Assembly (NCBI GenBank): GCA_024364735.1
Contig: JAGFNQ010008307.1
Span: 341,527 to 405,526 of the forward strand
Source of the DNA: Boesenbergia rotunda
Taxonomy: Eukaryota > Streptophyta > Magnoliopsida > Zingiberales > Zingiberaceae
Length of the DNA stretch: 64,000 nucleotides
Reading direction: 5' to 3'
Made by a program: the position numbers and the translations under genes. The first letter of the stretch is position 1. The number at the start of each line of letters is the position of its first letter. Under the pieces are notes generated by a model. It had not been told where the DNA came from and did not search any database. It worked only from the letters and a program-made list of their open reading frames with translations. Below are positions 32,239 to 42,906 of the stretch, in pieces.

Positions 32239-33144
32239 GCAATTTACCAAAAGACATATCCAAGAATAGGTATTTACCAAAAGGCGTACCATGGTTTCAT
32301 TTTCACCAAAGGGTGCACTCATTATAGTGAACTTCCTCTTATACCCATCCTGTTACTATTGTCTTTCTCTTTCTCTCTCAGTAATAAATTCTGAGACGTC
32401 AGCACATGCAACGTGACTTAATTACTGAGTTTTATTTTAAAATAATATATTATGAAATCAGCGCTAAATTAAAAAACGTAAGGTAAAAATTAAAAAAATA
32501 TTTCACTTAAAAAATTTCTCATCTAACGTGATTTAAAAATATAAATAAATGATTTTATTTTTATTAATAGAAATTAATATATTAAATAATATTTAATAAA
32601 TATATTAATGTATAAAAAGTTTTTTTGAAACATAAATGATTTTTATATTTGATTAATAGAAATTAATATATTAAATAATATTTAATAAATATATTGATGT
32701 ATAAAAATATTTTTGAAAAAAATTGACCGTGGGCCTGAAATCTTTTGATTCAGACCCGACGTGAACTCAAATTTTTTTTCTATTTTAAAAATATATTAAT
32801 ATATAAAAAAACCTATCAAAACACTTAATTTCAGATTCAAACGCAGGGCCTGAAGTCATCCCAGGAGGATCTGAAGTCAAATAACTTCATATCTTATAAA
32901 TAATTAATTTAATAAATAATAATTAAATATAAAAAATATTTTTAAAATTAAAAAATTTTCAGTGCCGTTGGGCCTGAAGTCATCCGACTTCAGGCCTAAG
33001 GAGGGCCTGAAGTCAGACTTCAGGCCCTCCATCATTAAGAATTTTAAAACTATAAAAAACATTTTTATAAAAAGGTATAATATATAATTACATATTATTT
33101 ATAATTTTTATAAAAAAGTATAATATATAATTACATAATAATAA
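32239..33144. mobile_element. Left end of a second MULE of the same family
   Basis: It starts with the same terminal blocks as the reverse of 4322-4437 (CAATTTACCAAAAG, then a TTTACCAAAAGGCGT block, then CACCAAAGGGTGCA and AGTGAACTTCCTCTTATACCC). Sparse GGCCTGAAATC and CTTCAGGCC half-sites follow at 32731-32760, 32838-32880 and 32970-33030. No transposase is present. It passes directly into the 158-bp array. A duplicated A/T-rich segment (32560-32620 against 32650-32705) lies between. Confidence 0.72.
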
Positions 33145-33972
33145 AATGCTATAGGAGTGGTTTAGGTATATCAGTGAGTTTTGAGCAAAACTCACTGATG
33201 GACCTACCATATTTGGAATTCTGAAAACTCTATATCAGTAGACATAGTTGGGCTAGGAGATGAGATTTTGGGTGCCGAAACCTCTAATCTTGCTGTATCA
33301 CTAATGCTATAGGAGTAGTTTAGGTATATCAGTGAGTTTTGAGCAAAACTCACTGATGGACCTATCATATTTGGAATTCTGAAAACTCTATATCAGTAGA
33401 CAGGGTTGAGCTAGGAGATGAGATTTTGGGTGCCAAAACCTCTAATCTTGCTGTATCACCAATGCTATAGGAGTGGTTTAGGTATATCAGTGAGTTTTGA
33501 GCAAAACTCACTGATGGACCTACCATATTTGGAATTCTGAAAACTCTATATCAGTAGACAGGGTTGAGCTAGGAGATGAGATTTTGGGTGCCGAAACCTC
33601 TAATCTTGCTGTATCACCAATGCTATAGGAGTGGTTTAGGTATATCAGTGAGTTTTGAGCAAAACTCACTGATGGACCTACCATATTTGGAATTCTGAAA
33701 ACTCTATATCAGTAGACAGGGTTGAGCTAGGAGATGAGATTTTGGGTGCCGAAACCTCTAATCTTGCTGTATCACCAATGCTATAGGAGTGGTTTAGGTA
33801 TATCAGTGAGTTTTGAGCAAAACTCACTGATGGACCTACCATATTTGAAATTCTGAAAACCCTATATCAGTAGATAGGGTTGAGCTAGGAGATGAGATTT
33901 TGGGTGCCGAAACCTCTAATCTTGCTGTATCACCAATGCTATAGGAGTGGTTTAGGTATATCAGTGAGTCAC
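33145..33972. repeat. 158-bp tandem array with a perfect hairpin in each unit
   Basis: Units begin ATGCTATAGGAGTGG at 33145, 33304, 33462, 33620, 33778 and 33936: five full copies and a 37-bp stub. The copies are nearly identical. Each contains ATCAGTGAGTTTT, GAGC, AAAACTCACTGAT, a 13-bp inverted repeat with a 4-base loop (first at 33170-33199). The segment GAGCTAGGAGATGAGATTTT in each unit is related to sequence at 805-830 in the first MULE, so the array seems to have grown from the MULE interior. Confidence 0.93.
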
Positions 33973-34640
33973 CGGCTAGCTTTGATGACTTATTGGGGCG
34001 CTCAGTCAAGCACGTCAATGTCGAAGAGGTGCAACACGTCCGCCGAAAAGATCCGACGGGAGTCCCTATTCAGATCTCGGTGCGATCCGAGAGGAGAGAA
34101 CCACCCGCATCAGCTCGGGCAAAAGATCCCCGCTTCGGGAGGGATCACTGGGCCGGTAAGAAGAGGTTGGTGGAGACGGTCGACACCGCGAAACCCGAGC
34201 CACCGAAGAAGTACTGCGACTTCCACGATAGTACAACACACTCTATAAAGGTGTGTTATACCCTGAAGAAAAGGAGGTCTAAGGACGCAGATGTCAAACC
34301 CTGCAAACGGTGGAATAAAGTGGGGTATCGACAGTAATCCCCTCGCCGAAGTCCTTCCCCTCATCGACGACAATTAGGGGAAGACAGATCCAGGCGTCGA
34401 TCCCAATCACGTTCAAGGGGATGGAGTCAGGAGATAGTGCCCCACCAATCTATCTCCCCTGAAAGGGATCCTAAGAAGGGCAAAGCTCCAACATGCAGAC
34501 CTCTATCAGGCCATGTGGGAGTAATCTAAGTAATCTAAGGATGACCCACTGGAGGAGACTCGTATCGGGCAAGAAAGGCCCATACCCACCGGCTGGAGAA
34601 CTATATCATTAGGACGAGCAAAGACAAGCGCTAGGGCCCG
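33973..34640 (+). pseudogene. gag C-terminus of Tat element B
   Basis: The frame starts inside gag (SFDDLLGRSVKHVNVEEVQH) and continues to the zinc-knuckle region KYCDFHDSTTHSIKVC (about 34210-34258), the Tat form of CCHC. It stops at 34335-34337; later sequence to 34640 is the basic linker in broken frames. The N-terminal capsid part is missing. Confidence 0.82.
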
Positions 34641-35120
34641 ATTATTTTATTCGGCCCTAACGATCTGGAGGACGTCGAAGCCCCCCATAAAGATGCACTG
34701 GTAATCCTCGCCAGAATAGCTAATTACGAGGTTAAACACATCTTTGTGGATACAGGTAACTCCGTCAACATCCTGTACAAGGCAGCTCTAGACCAGATGC
34801 AGATCGACAAGGAGGAGTTGCACCCTGTCTCCACCCCGCTCTTCGGCTTCACTGGATATCGAATACAGTCGATGGGATAGATCTCCCTGTCTCTGTGGCT
34901 GGGGGACGATGCGCTTGAGAAGACAAGACGGACTTCCTTCATGATCGTGGATGCCCCCTTGTCCTACAACGTCATTCTGGGGCGACCGGTGCTCAGTCTA
35001 TTCCAAGCGGTGGTCTCAGTCAACCACCAGAAAATTAAGTTTTCGGTGAGCGAACAGGTAGCCGAAGTCAGAGGAGATCAATTGGCTTCCCAGCGATGCT
35101 ACAGTGGGGAGGTCTGAACA
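34641..35120 (+). pseudogene. Aspartic protease of Tat element B
   Basis: Contains HIFVDTGNSVNILYKAALDQ (34738-34797), with the active-site Asp-Thr-Gly followed by Asn where Ser is usual, and YNVILGRPVLSLFQAVVSVN (34969-35028) as the conserved second block. A TAG stop interrupts at 34877-34879. The upstream FGPNDLEDVEAPHKDALV is the typical linker. Confidence 0.85.
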
Positions 35121-35547
35121 GAAGCCCACAAGAACCGAAGGACGCATGAAGCATTGCAAATCGATCTAGTCAATCCTCGAGAAGAAGAAGGGCCTAAAGA
35201 AGAACACATGGAGGTCGAAAGCGAAGAAATCTAAATTCACCCTTAACAAGCTGGAGGAATCACGAGGATTATTGTCAATCTTACGCCAGTGCTGAGAAGC
35301 CGTCTGGTCAACTGCTTAATGGACCATTGGGACGTGTTTGCATGGGCTACTAAAGAAATCAAGGGAGTCCCCCTGCCTTAGCCACGCATCGGCTGCATAT
35401 AACCCTGGGAGCCTGGCCGGTGAAACGGAGGCGAAGACACTTTGCGCCCGAGCAAGATAAGATAATTAGGGAGGAGGTCGCAAAGTTGTTGAAGGTCGAA
35501 CATATAATAGAAGTTCAATTCCCGACCTGGTTGGCGAATGTTGTACT
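35121..35547 (+). pseudogene. Pre-RT region of Tat element B, 5' of an insertion
   Basis: Contains CLMDHWDVFAWATKEIKGVP (about 35315-35375), the usual block before RT, then a stop and frame changes. It ends at the insertion of the gag-only element; the last five bases, GTACT (35543-35547), are duplicated at 40092-40096. Confidence 0.8.
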
Positions 35548-36568
35548 TGTTGAGGCAATCTGTGTTCCGGAGTGACCAAGTGTTTTGATGATTGGGCAAA
35601 GGGTTTAAGTTAGGTTTACCCTTGTGTTCTTATATGTGTATGTTGAGTGTGCAGGTTGTACAGGTTATACATATGGACTTGGCTGGACGGCCTCGGTACG
35701 GTAAAGGGTGGCATGGTGACAAGCTGGAGACTTGTGTGCACTCGAGGGACCTTGGAGAGCAGGGATGATGAGCTGAGGGGCGCGAACTTCGAGGCATGCG
35801 TGAAGGATGGCATGGAGGCAAGTTGGAGGCTTACGTGCATCCGAGGGACGGGAGCTGAAGATGAAGAGGGCGCGAAGGCAATAGTCGAGGCTGCTGAGTG
35901 AGGAGTCAGTCGAGTCGTGAGGGTACGAGTGCTGTGTAATTGTACTCGGGAAATCCTAGGGTTCGAGTGCGGAGTGAAATGTACTCGGGAAAGGTAACCT
36001 TAGGTGTGTGAGTAGACCAGTCAACTGCCCTGGAAGGGAGTCGACTAATGAAACTCACAGAATAGTCTCAGGCCTGGACCAGTCGACTGCCCAGGGAGCA
36101 GTCGACTGGTAGCGACTGGTGAGCTGGCAGAATTCGAATGTTGGGGTGTCAACGGTCGAATTCTGAGTGGGGGCAGTCGACTGTCCTGGGAGCAGTCGAC
36201 TGCTAGTGAGGGTTTTCAGCCCGAGTTCTATTTAAAGAGAACTCGATTTAGGCTGAGACTCTTGACGAAACGAGCTTGGTTAAGGCTTGTTAGTAGTCTC
36301 CTTGTGCTCAGAGGTGTGCTTGGTGTTGTTGCGAGGTTTCTCCACCCACAAGGAGCGACAAGGGCTAGCCGGAGGTTATCCGGGAGTGATCCACCGACGG
36401 ATTCTTGGATTAGTCACCCTTAGGGGTGGATACCAAGTAAATAGGTTTGTGTTAGCGTTGTATTTGTTCATTGTTATTGTTTCCTCTTGCGCACGCTAAC
36501 CTTGTAGGAAGAAAGGATTCGAAAATCGCTATTCACCCCCCCTCTAGCGTACCAGAATCGATCTAACA
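35548..36568 (+). repeat. 5' LTR of the gag-only element
   Basis: 1021 bp. A TATA-like TATTTAAAG at 36229-36237 lies just downstream of a cluster of GTCGAC palindromes (36018-36215). The leader carries Gly/Asp-rich small ORFs shared with the other LTR, which reflect an internal repeat (GCATGGAGGCAAG-type) and not a gene. The primer-binding site following it reads TTGATATCAGAATGAGG, a variant of the Met tRNA form. Confidence 0.9.
36018..36215. repeat. GTCGAC palindrome cluster upstream of the LTR promoter
   Basis: Five copies of AGTCGACT and one variant, mostly paired as CAGTCGACTG, CCCAGGGAG, CAGTCGACTGG so that each pair also folds back on itself. The same cluster lies at 39540-39730, 41535-41735 and 44690-44865 in related LTRs, always just upstream of the TATA region. 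Confidence 0.88.
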
Positions 36569-36641
36569 ATTGATATCAGAATGAGGTGCCACTCTCATTG
36601 GACTAATCGCCGAGGGAGCACACGCTAGAGGAAGAAAAATA

Positions 36642-37980
36642 ATGGAAGATAAGTTGGGGGAAGACATCTACACTCCACCACCCTACGATCATCAAGATTT
36701 TGACTTTTGGAGGGCAAGGATCGAGACTTGGTTCGGAATGGAGTGAGCATGTAGAATTGTGCTTGAAGAGCCCTTCGAGATTCCAAAGGATAAGCACGGG
36801 AAGAAGCTTAGGCCTAGATATTGGAATCAAGAACAACTAGCACAATCAAAAGCCAATGAGAAGGTAATTAGCATTTTGATAAATATTTTGTCTAATAACA
36901 TTTTGAGTTGTGTAGGTGAATATAAAGATGCACATGAATTATGGAATAAAGTGAAAGAATATCATGAACATCCTACACAAGTTCAAGAGCCCAAAGAGAA
37001 AAGTCAAATGGGTCAAGAAGAAGAAGAAAAAAAGGAAGTGTCAACTTCTTCAAGTGAAGATGAGGAATTAAGTGAAAGATCATCAACCTCTTCAAGACAA
37101 GAAGAGGAAGAGGTCACCACCTCAAGGATTGAGGGGGAGGAGAGACCCACTTCCATGCTGGAACAAGAGGGAGCATCTACCTCATCCAAGGTTGAAGAAG
37201 AAGTCAACCTAGCCTCTACCTCCACCAAAGCAAGGAAAAAGGAACACATTATATGCTTTGGGTACAACGAAAATGGACACTACAAGGATAAGTGTCCAAA
37301 GGGTAAGAAAAAGGAGGTAGCCCCTAAACCAATTTCAATTCAATTAAATTCTAACATGAGGTGTAGGGATGAAGAAGCTCAAGCTAAAAGAAAGAAGATT
37401 AGATGCTTCACATATGGAGAACTTGGGCATTACCACACCAAGTGTCCAAGAAAAGGGGAGTTAAAGAAATTGGGACACTTGAGGAGATGGGAGAAAGAAG
37501 AAAGGAGGGTAGGTCTAGGAACGTCCAAAGTGAACATGTGGATTCTAGGTTTAGGAACCTAGAAAGGGAAAATCAAGCTCTAAGGGAAAAACTTGATAGG
37601 TTAGAGAAAACCCTAGAGAGATTCACTATTGGATCTAAGGGTTTAGATATGGTGTTGGGTGGCTTAAACCGCACCAATGATAGATCGGGGTTGGGATACC
37701 GATCTAAGGTCTCCCATGCCAAAGAAAAGAAATATGCTAGGGTAGCATATAATTATGGCAAGAAGGGGGAGTCCAAAAATGGCAAGGGGTGCCATTTAAA
37801 GGAAAAAAGAAATGACTTAACCAAGGACAAGGTGTCTAAGGTTAAGAAGGTTGAGCCTGTAGGCCAAAAGTCACCGGGGGAACACCGGTGTGGTCTAGTG
37901 TTTGTTGAGTCACCTAGGGAGGTGACTAGGGCTAAGAGCTCAAGGGGGAGCTCTAGAAGCCTTTGGGATATATGGTGAAT
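36642..37980 (+). pseudogene. gag-like ORF of the gag-only element
   Basis: The frame begins MEDKLGEDIYTPPPY at 36642, has a TGA at 36744-36746, and continues at 36759-37562 with a Copia/Sirevirus-like capsid region (VLEEPFEIPKD, HELWNKVKEYHEHP), a Glu/Ser-rich segment, and two zinc-knuckle-like motifs, CFGYNENGHYKDKC and CFTYGELGHYHTKC. In both the second Cys is replaced by Tyr. After a frame change, 37525-37978 encodes a coiled coil (FRNLERENQALREKLDRLEK) and a basic tail. There is one stop and one frameshift. A partner element would have to supply pol. Confidence 0.78.
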
Positions 37981-39071
37981 GGACCTTGGGAGGGGGTGCT
38001 CCTAGAGGTCTAGATGGACTATGGAGTGTGCCAAAAGAATTGGAGATGGACTTGAGTCTCAATTCTTGGGTTTTGGCACGGTGTTTTTAGGTTTCATGCA
38101 TGGAAATATGACTTTGGGGTCATATAGCATGAAGATTGGTTTTTAATGTGTAATTGTCATGTAAATCAATGCTAGGGATGCATTGTGGATTGGCATGGGC
38201 AAAGACATCAAGGGGAAACCAAAACTAGGACTTTAGGTCAAGAGTTTATTGAATTTTTTAGCTAGTTTTGGGTTTTGTGTCAAACTTGGGAATGGTGATA
38301 GATACATTTTGGAATGTATTTTCTCCAAGTAGGTATGGGTACCACATATGCCTCCACAAAATTTGGAGATTTTTGCAGATATGTGAAATTTTTGACGCAT
38401 TTCTGAATTTGGTCATAAAGCTTGAAATTCTGAATTTTAGAGTATTAGTCGACTGCCAACAGGGGCAGTCGACTGGCCAGGGCTGATTTGTGTATCAGCA
38501 GCTGGTTTGGTGTCCAAATGATGGAAAACAAGTGTATGGGGGGTTAGTACACTGTGTTTAGGATCATTAGGAATTAAAAGAATCAATAATTGGGTTATTG
38601 TTGAGTTCTTTTAGATGTTAGGCAAAGTGGAGAAGTGTTGGTTTAATTTGGGAAACCAAACACGCCTTTGTGGTAAACCCTAGGTTTAGGGGAAGCTAAG
38701 ATAATGGGGGAGCATAGTTGCTCCATTCTTGGCGTAAGGGGAACCTGGAAGAGGTTCTTAAAAAGCCTTTGTAAGTCCAATGTAGGGGGAGCTTGGGAGA
38801 AGCTTTAAAAAGCCTGTTTTGGTGAAAAATTCCTAACTTGGAGGGTTAGGTGTGGAAAATTCCTAACTTGGAGGGTTAGGTGTGAAAAGTCCTAACTTGG
38901 AGGATTAGGTGTGTGATACCTTGGGATAGGATCCATGCATTGTATATGCATTGACGATATAAGTCCAAAATGGAGTCTTGGTAGTGTAAGCCCAAATGGT
39001 TGTTTACCATTATTATTACTATTTGTTTTCCCTAACTTAAATGTATGGCTAAACATCAAAAAAAGGGAGAT
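37981..39071 (+). other. Non-coding 3' interior of the gag-only element
   Basis: No reading frame. It contains a GTCGAC pair (38447-38485) and three TCCTAACTTGGAGGGTTAGG-type units (38830-38915), the same short repeat that is amplified in the LTR at 48290-48750. The final AAAAAAGGGAGAT (39059-39071) is the polypurine tract. Confidence 0.6.
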
Positions 39072-40091
39072 TGTTGGGCAATCTGTGGTCCGGAGTGACC
39101 AAGTGTTTTGATGTTTGATCAAAGGGTTTAAGTTAGGTTTACCCTTGTGTTCGTATATGTATATGTTGAGTATGCAGGTTGTACAGGTTACACATATGGA
39201 CTTGGCTGGACAGCCTCGGTACGGTGAAGGGTGGCATGGAGACAAGTTGGAGGCTTGTGTGCACCCGAGGACCTTGGAGAGCAGGGACGATGAGCTGAGG
39301 GGCACGGACTTTGAGGCATGCGTGAAGGATGGCATGGAGGCAAGCTGGAGGCTTGCGTACATCCGAGGGACGGGAGCCGAAGATGAAGAGGGCGTGAAGG
39401 CAATAGTAGAGGCTGCTGAGTGAGGAGTCAGTCGAGTCGTGAGGGTACGAGTGTTGTGTGATTGTAGTCGGGAAATCATAGGGTTCGAGTGCGGAGTGAA
39501 ATGTACTCAGGAAGGGTAACCTTAGGTGTGTGAGTAGACCAGTCGACTGCCTTGGAAGGGAGTCGACTGATGAAACTCACAGAATGGTCTCAGGCCTGGA
39601 CCAGTCGACTGCCCTGGGAGCAGTCGACTAGTAGCGACTGGTGAGCTGGTAGAATTCGAACGTTGGGGTGTCAACGGTCGAATTCTGAGTGGGGGCAGTC
39701 GACTGCCCTGGGAGCAGCCGACTGCCAGCGAGGGTTTTCAGCCCAAGTTCTATTTAAAGAGAACTCGGTTTGGGCTGAGACTCTTGACGAAACAAGCTTG
39801 GTTAAGGCTTGTTAGTAGTCTCCTTGTGCTCAGAGGTGTTCTTGGTGTTGTGACGAGGTTTCTCCACCCACAAGGAGTGACAAGGGCTAGCCGGAGGTTA
39901 TCCGGGGAGTGATCCACTAACGGATTCTTGAATTAGTCACCCTTAGGAGTGGATACCAAGTAAATAGGTTTGTGTTAGTGTTGTATTTGTTCATTGTTAT
40001 TGTTTCCGCTTGCGCACGCAAACCTTGTAGGAAGAAAGGATTCAAAAATCGCTATTCACCCCCCCTCTAGAGTACTGGAATCGATCTAACA
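39072..40091 (+). repeat. 3' LTR of the gag-only element
   Basis: 1020 bp, aligned to 35548-36568 throughout with scattered substitutions; ends CTAACA and is followed by the GTACT duplication. Confidence 0.92.
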
Positions 40092-40096
40092 GTACT

Positions 40097-40919
40097 TGTC
40101 CCTATGCTTGGGGTAAATGACGGGTCTGTATTGATTTCCATGATTTAAATAAAGTCTGCACTAAAGACTGTTACTCCTTGCCTCGTATTGATCAACTGGT
40201 GGATTCTACCTCTGGTTGTGATTTCATTTTAATGTTGGATGCGAATCAGGGATACCATCAGGTTCCCCTTGCTTGGGAAGTCTAAGAAAAGGTCAGTTTC
40301 ATGGCGACAGATGACACTTACGGCTACAATGTTATGCCATCGGGTTGCGTAATGCAGGGGCGACCTATCAGAGAATGATGGATAAGGTCTTTCGCCACCA
40401 AATCGGGAGGAACATTAAAGTATATGTAGTTGATATCCTGGTCAAGACAGAGAAGGGGAAGGACATGATAGCCGACCTAGAGGAAACATTCGTCACCTTG
40501 AGGGCCAACAGGCTGAAACTGAACCCCGCTAAGTGTTTGTTTGGGGTGAAGAGTGGTCGGTTCCTCGGGTACATGGTGACGGAAAGGGGGATTGAGGCTA
40601 ATTCGGAAAAAGTGCAAGTTATTCTCAACATGTCATTCCCTCGTAATTTTAAATACGTACAGAGACTGAATGACAAAATTACAGCTATGTCCCGATTCAT
40701 CTCCAAATTTGCTGACAGAACTTTGCCATTCTTCAAAATTTTGAGGAAGGCTGTCAAGTTCAATTGGGATGACCAATGCGAGAAGAATTTTACAGATTTA
40801 AAAGCATATCTCTCTGAACCCCCTATCCTATATAAGCCGCTAGAGGGAGAAACATTATTTGTCTACCTATCCACAGCTGAGCAAGTCGTGGGTTCTACAC
40901 TTATTCGGGAGGAGGGGAC
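40097..40919 (+). pseudogene. Reverse transcriptase of Tat element B
   Basis: Resumes the RT interrupted at 35547. The 5' part (40097-40340) is frameshifted but shows the usual IDQLVDSTSGCDFILMLDA-type region. The block 40345-40914 is open and reads KVYVVDILVKTEKGKD, then LKLNPAKCLFGVKSGRFLGY and PFFKILRKAVKFNWD. The catalytic YVDD box reads YVVD: the first Asp is Val (codon 40429-40431), so this RT is dead even where open. Confidence 0.88.
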
Positions 40920-42112
40920 TATTGGGGCAATCTAGGTTCGGAGTGACCATGTGTTTTGATGTTTGAGCAAAGGGTTTAATTAGGTTCATCCTTGTGTTTT
41001 GATATGTGTATTTTGAGTATGCATGTTTGCAGGATACACATAGGCTTGGTTGGACGACTTCGGGTACGGTGAAGGGTAGCATAGAGGTAAACCATGGGCT
41101 TGTGTGCGCATCCGAGAGATCATGGACAAAGCAGGGACGATGAGCCGAGGGAAGCGGACTTCAAGGCGTACGTGAAGGATGGCATGGAGGCAAGTCAAGG
41201 GCTTGTGTGCGCATCTGAGGGACGAGGGCCAAAGTCGAAGAGGGCTTGAAGGCAACAGGTCGGGGTTGCTGGAGCAGGGACGATGAGCCGAAGGATGCGG
41301 ACTTTGAGGCATGCGTGAAGGATGACATGGAGGCAAGCTGAAGGCTTGTGTGCGCATCTGAGGGACGGGAGCCGAAGATGAAGAGGGCGCGAAGGCAACA
41401 GATCGAGGTTGCTAGATGAAGAGTCAACCAAGTCGTGAGGGTACGAGTGCTGAGTGAAATGTATTTGGGAAATCCTAGGGTTCGAGTGCTGAGAGAAGTG
41501 TACTCGGGAAGGGAAACCTTAGGTGTAGAAGTGGATCAGTCGACTGGTACCAAGGCAGTTGATTGGTGTATACCACAGAAAGATCAGTCGATTGGAAATG
41601 GACCAGTCGACTAGTGGTCAGTCGACTGCCCCTGGAGCAATCGACTGGTGTGGCTGGAAATTCGAATGATAAGTTGTAAAGATCGAATTTGAGTGGGACC
41701 AGTCGACTGGTAATGGACCAGTCGACTGGTGGCGGTCTTCTCAGCCTTAAGCAGTATTTAAAGGGGCTTGGTTTGGCTGAGAGTCTTGACAAAATTGGCT
41801 TTGGTTAGAAGCCAAGTAGTAGTTTTTGTGCTCAGAAGTGTTGTTCGGGTTGTGACGAGGTTTCTCCACCCACAAGGAGCTACACGAGCTAGCCGGAGGG
41901 CATCGGGGGAGTCATCCACCAACGGATCGGGATCATCCACTTTACGGGCAGCCGTGGAGTAGGAGCATCATCTCCGAACCACGTAAAGGTTTGGTGTTAG
42001 CGTTTGTTTTATTCATGTTATTATTGTTTCCGCTTGTGCACGCTAACATCGTAGGAAGAAGAATCGAGAAATTGCTATTCACCCCCCTCTAGCAAACGAC
42101 AAGGTCCTAACA
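40920..42112 (+). mobile_element. Solo LTR of the gag-only element's family
   Basis: 1193 bp, related throughout to 35548-36568, beginning TATTGGGGCAATC (the first G of TG is mutated to A) and ending CTAACA. Flanking duplication GGGAC at 40915-40919 and 42113-42117. It is longer than its relatives because a roughly 150-bp segment containing GGATGGCATGGAGGCAAG is repeated (41070-41400). It interrupts RNase H of Tat element B. Confidence 0.9.
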
Positions 42113-42117
42113 GGGAC

Positions 42118-42906
42118 TACTTAGTATCCCATTTACTTCTTCAGGCATCTCCTGAAAGACGCAGAAACTCGGTATACTACTCTGGAGAAGCTGGCCTATG
42201 CCTTAGTACTGATGGCCCGAAAACTAAGATCGTATTTCTTGGCGCATTCCATTGTGGTGCCCACCAATAGTCCACTTCAGCACATCCTCACCAATCCAGA
42301 AGCTTTGGGATGGCTGATCAAGTGGACGACAGAGTTGAGCGAGTATAAGATTGAGTACCACCCATGTACTGCCATCAAGACTTACGTTCTAGCTAACTTT
42401 ATACTCGAAGCTATCCCAGGACCTAAAGTTGATGGAGTATGCAAAATTTATGTTGATGATTCCTCCAACAACAAGAATAGCGGGGTCAGAGTTCTGATCT
42501 CCCCCAGGGGAGATGTACTTCAGTTATCTATCCGACTCCACTTCCGAGCCACCAATAACAAAGCCGAATATGAGGCGATCCTAGCGGGGCTCCAAGCGAC
42601 CAAGCAAGTGGGAGTTGCTCGGGTTCTCTTGCATTCAGACTCTCAGCTTGTGGCTCAGCAGATAAAAGGAAAATTCAAAATTAAGAATGAGTGCTTGCAG
42701 AGGTACGTGTCTATATATGAGGAACTGAAGTCTTGCTTCACTGAGGTTCTTCTGCAGAAGATATCCCGAGTTGATAATGCCAAGGCAGATGAGCTAGCCA
42801 AATTGGCCAGCTCCATTACATTATGGACTCTAGAAGAGCCCAATGCCCCGGATGGAACAGTGACCCAGATCGGAGAGGAAGTTGCCGACACTAGATTACC
42901 CGACTA
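42118..42906 (+). pseudogene. RNase H and archaeal-type RNase H of Tat element B
   Basis: The open block 42212-42906 is the best-preserved Tat domain in the window. RNase H ends with the DAETRYTTLEKLAYALVLMA region (42155-42215) and LRSYFLAHSIVVPTNSPLQH. After a linker, the extra RNase H reads CKIYVDDSSNNKNSGVRVLI (42440-42499), NNKAEYEAILAGLQATKQVG (42556-42615), LHSDSQLVAQQIKGKF and DELAKLASS. The acidic residues expected at the active site (Asp, Glu, Asp, Asp) are present. It ends with a TAG at 42904-42906. Confidence 0.88.

Larger units (their letters stand above)
35548..40091 (+). mobile_element. Non-autonomous, gag-only LTR retrotransposon
   Basis: 4544 bp, with LTRs 35548-36568 and 39072-40091, both starting TGTTG and ending CTAACA, and target-site duplication GTACT (35543-35547 and 40092-40096). 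The interior (36569-39071) encodes only gag-like protein; no protease, integrase or RT motif is present. This is the structure called TR-GAG, depending on another element for its enzymes. The gag style and palindrome clusters in the LTR suggest a Sirevirus/Copia relation; that assignment is inference. Confidence 0.88.

Noticed and set aside
33145..33972. CRISPR-like array
   Set aside because: Units are contiguous 158-bp copies without unique spacers, in a plant nuclear genome.
35647..35901. ORF with DDELRG and ACVKDGMEASWRL, repeated at 39115-39423
   Set aside because: Same reason: LTR sequence present twice, with an internal repeat that creates the apparent protein repeat. The solo LTR at 40920 does not keep the frame.
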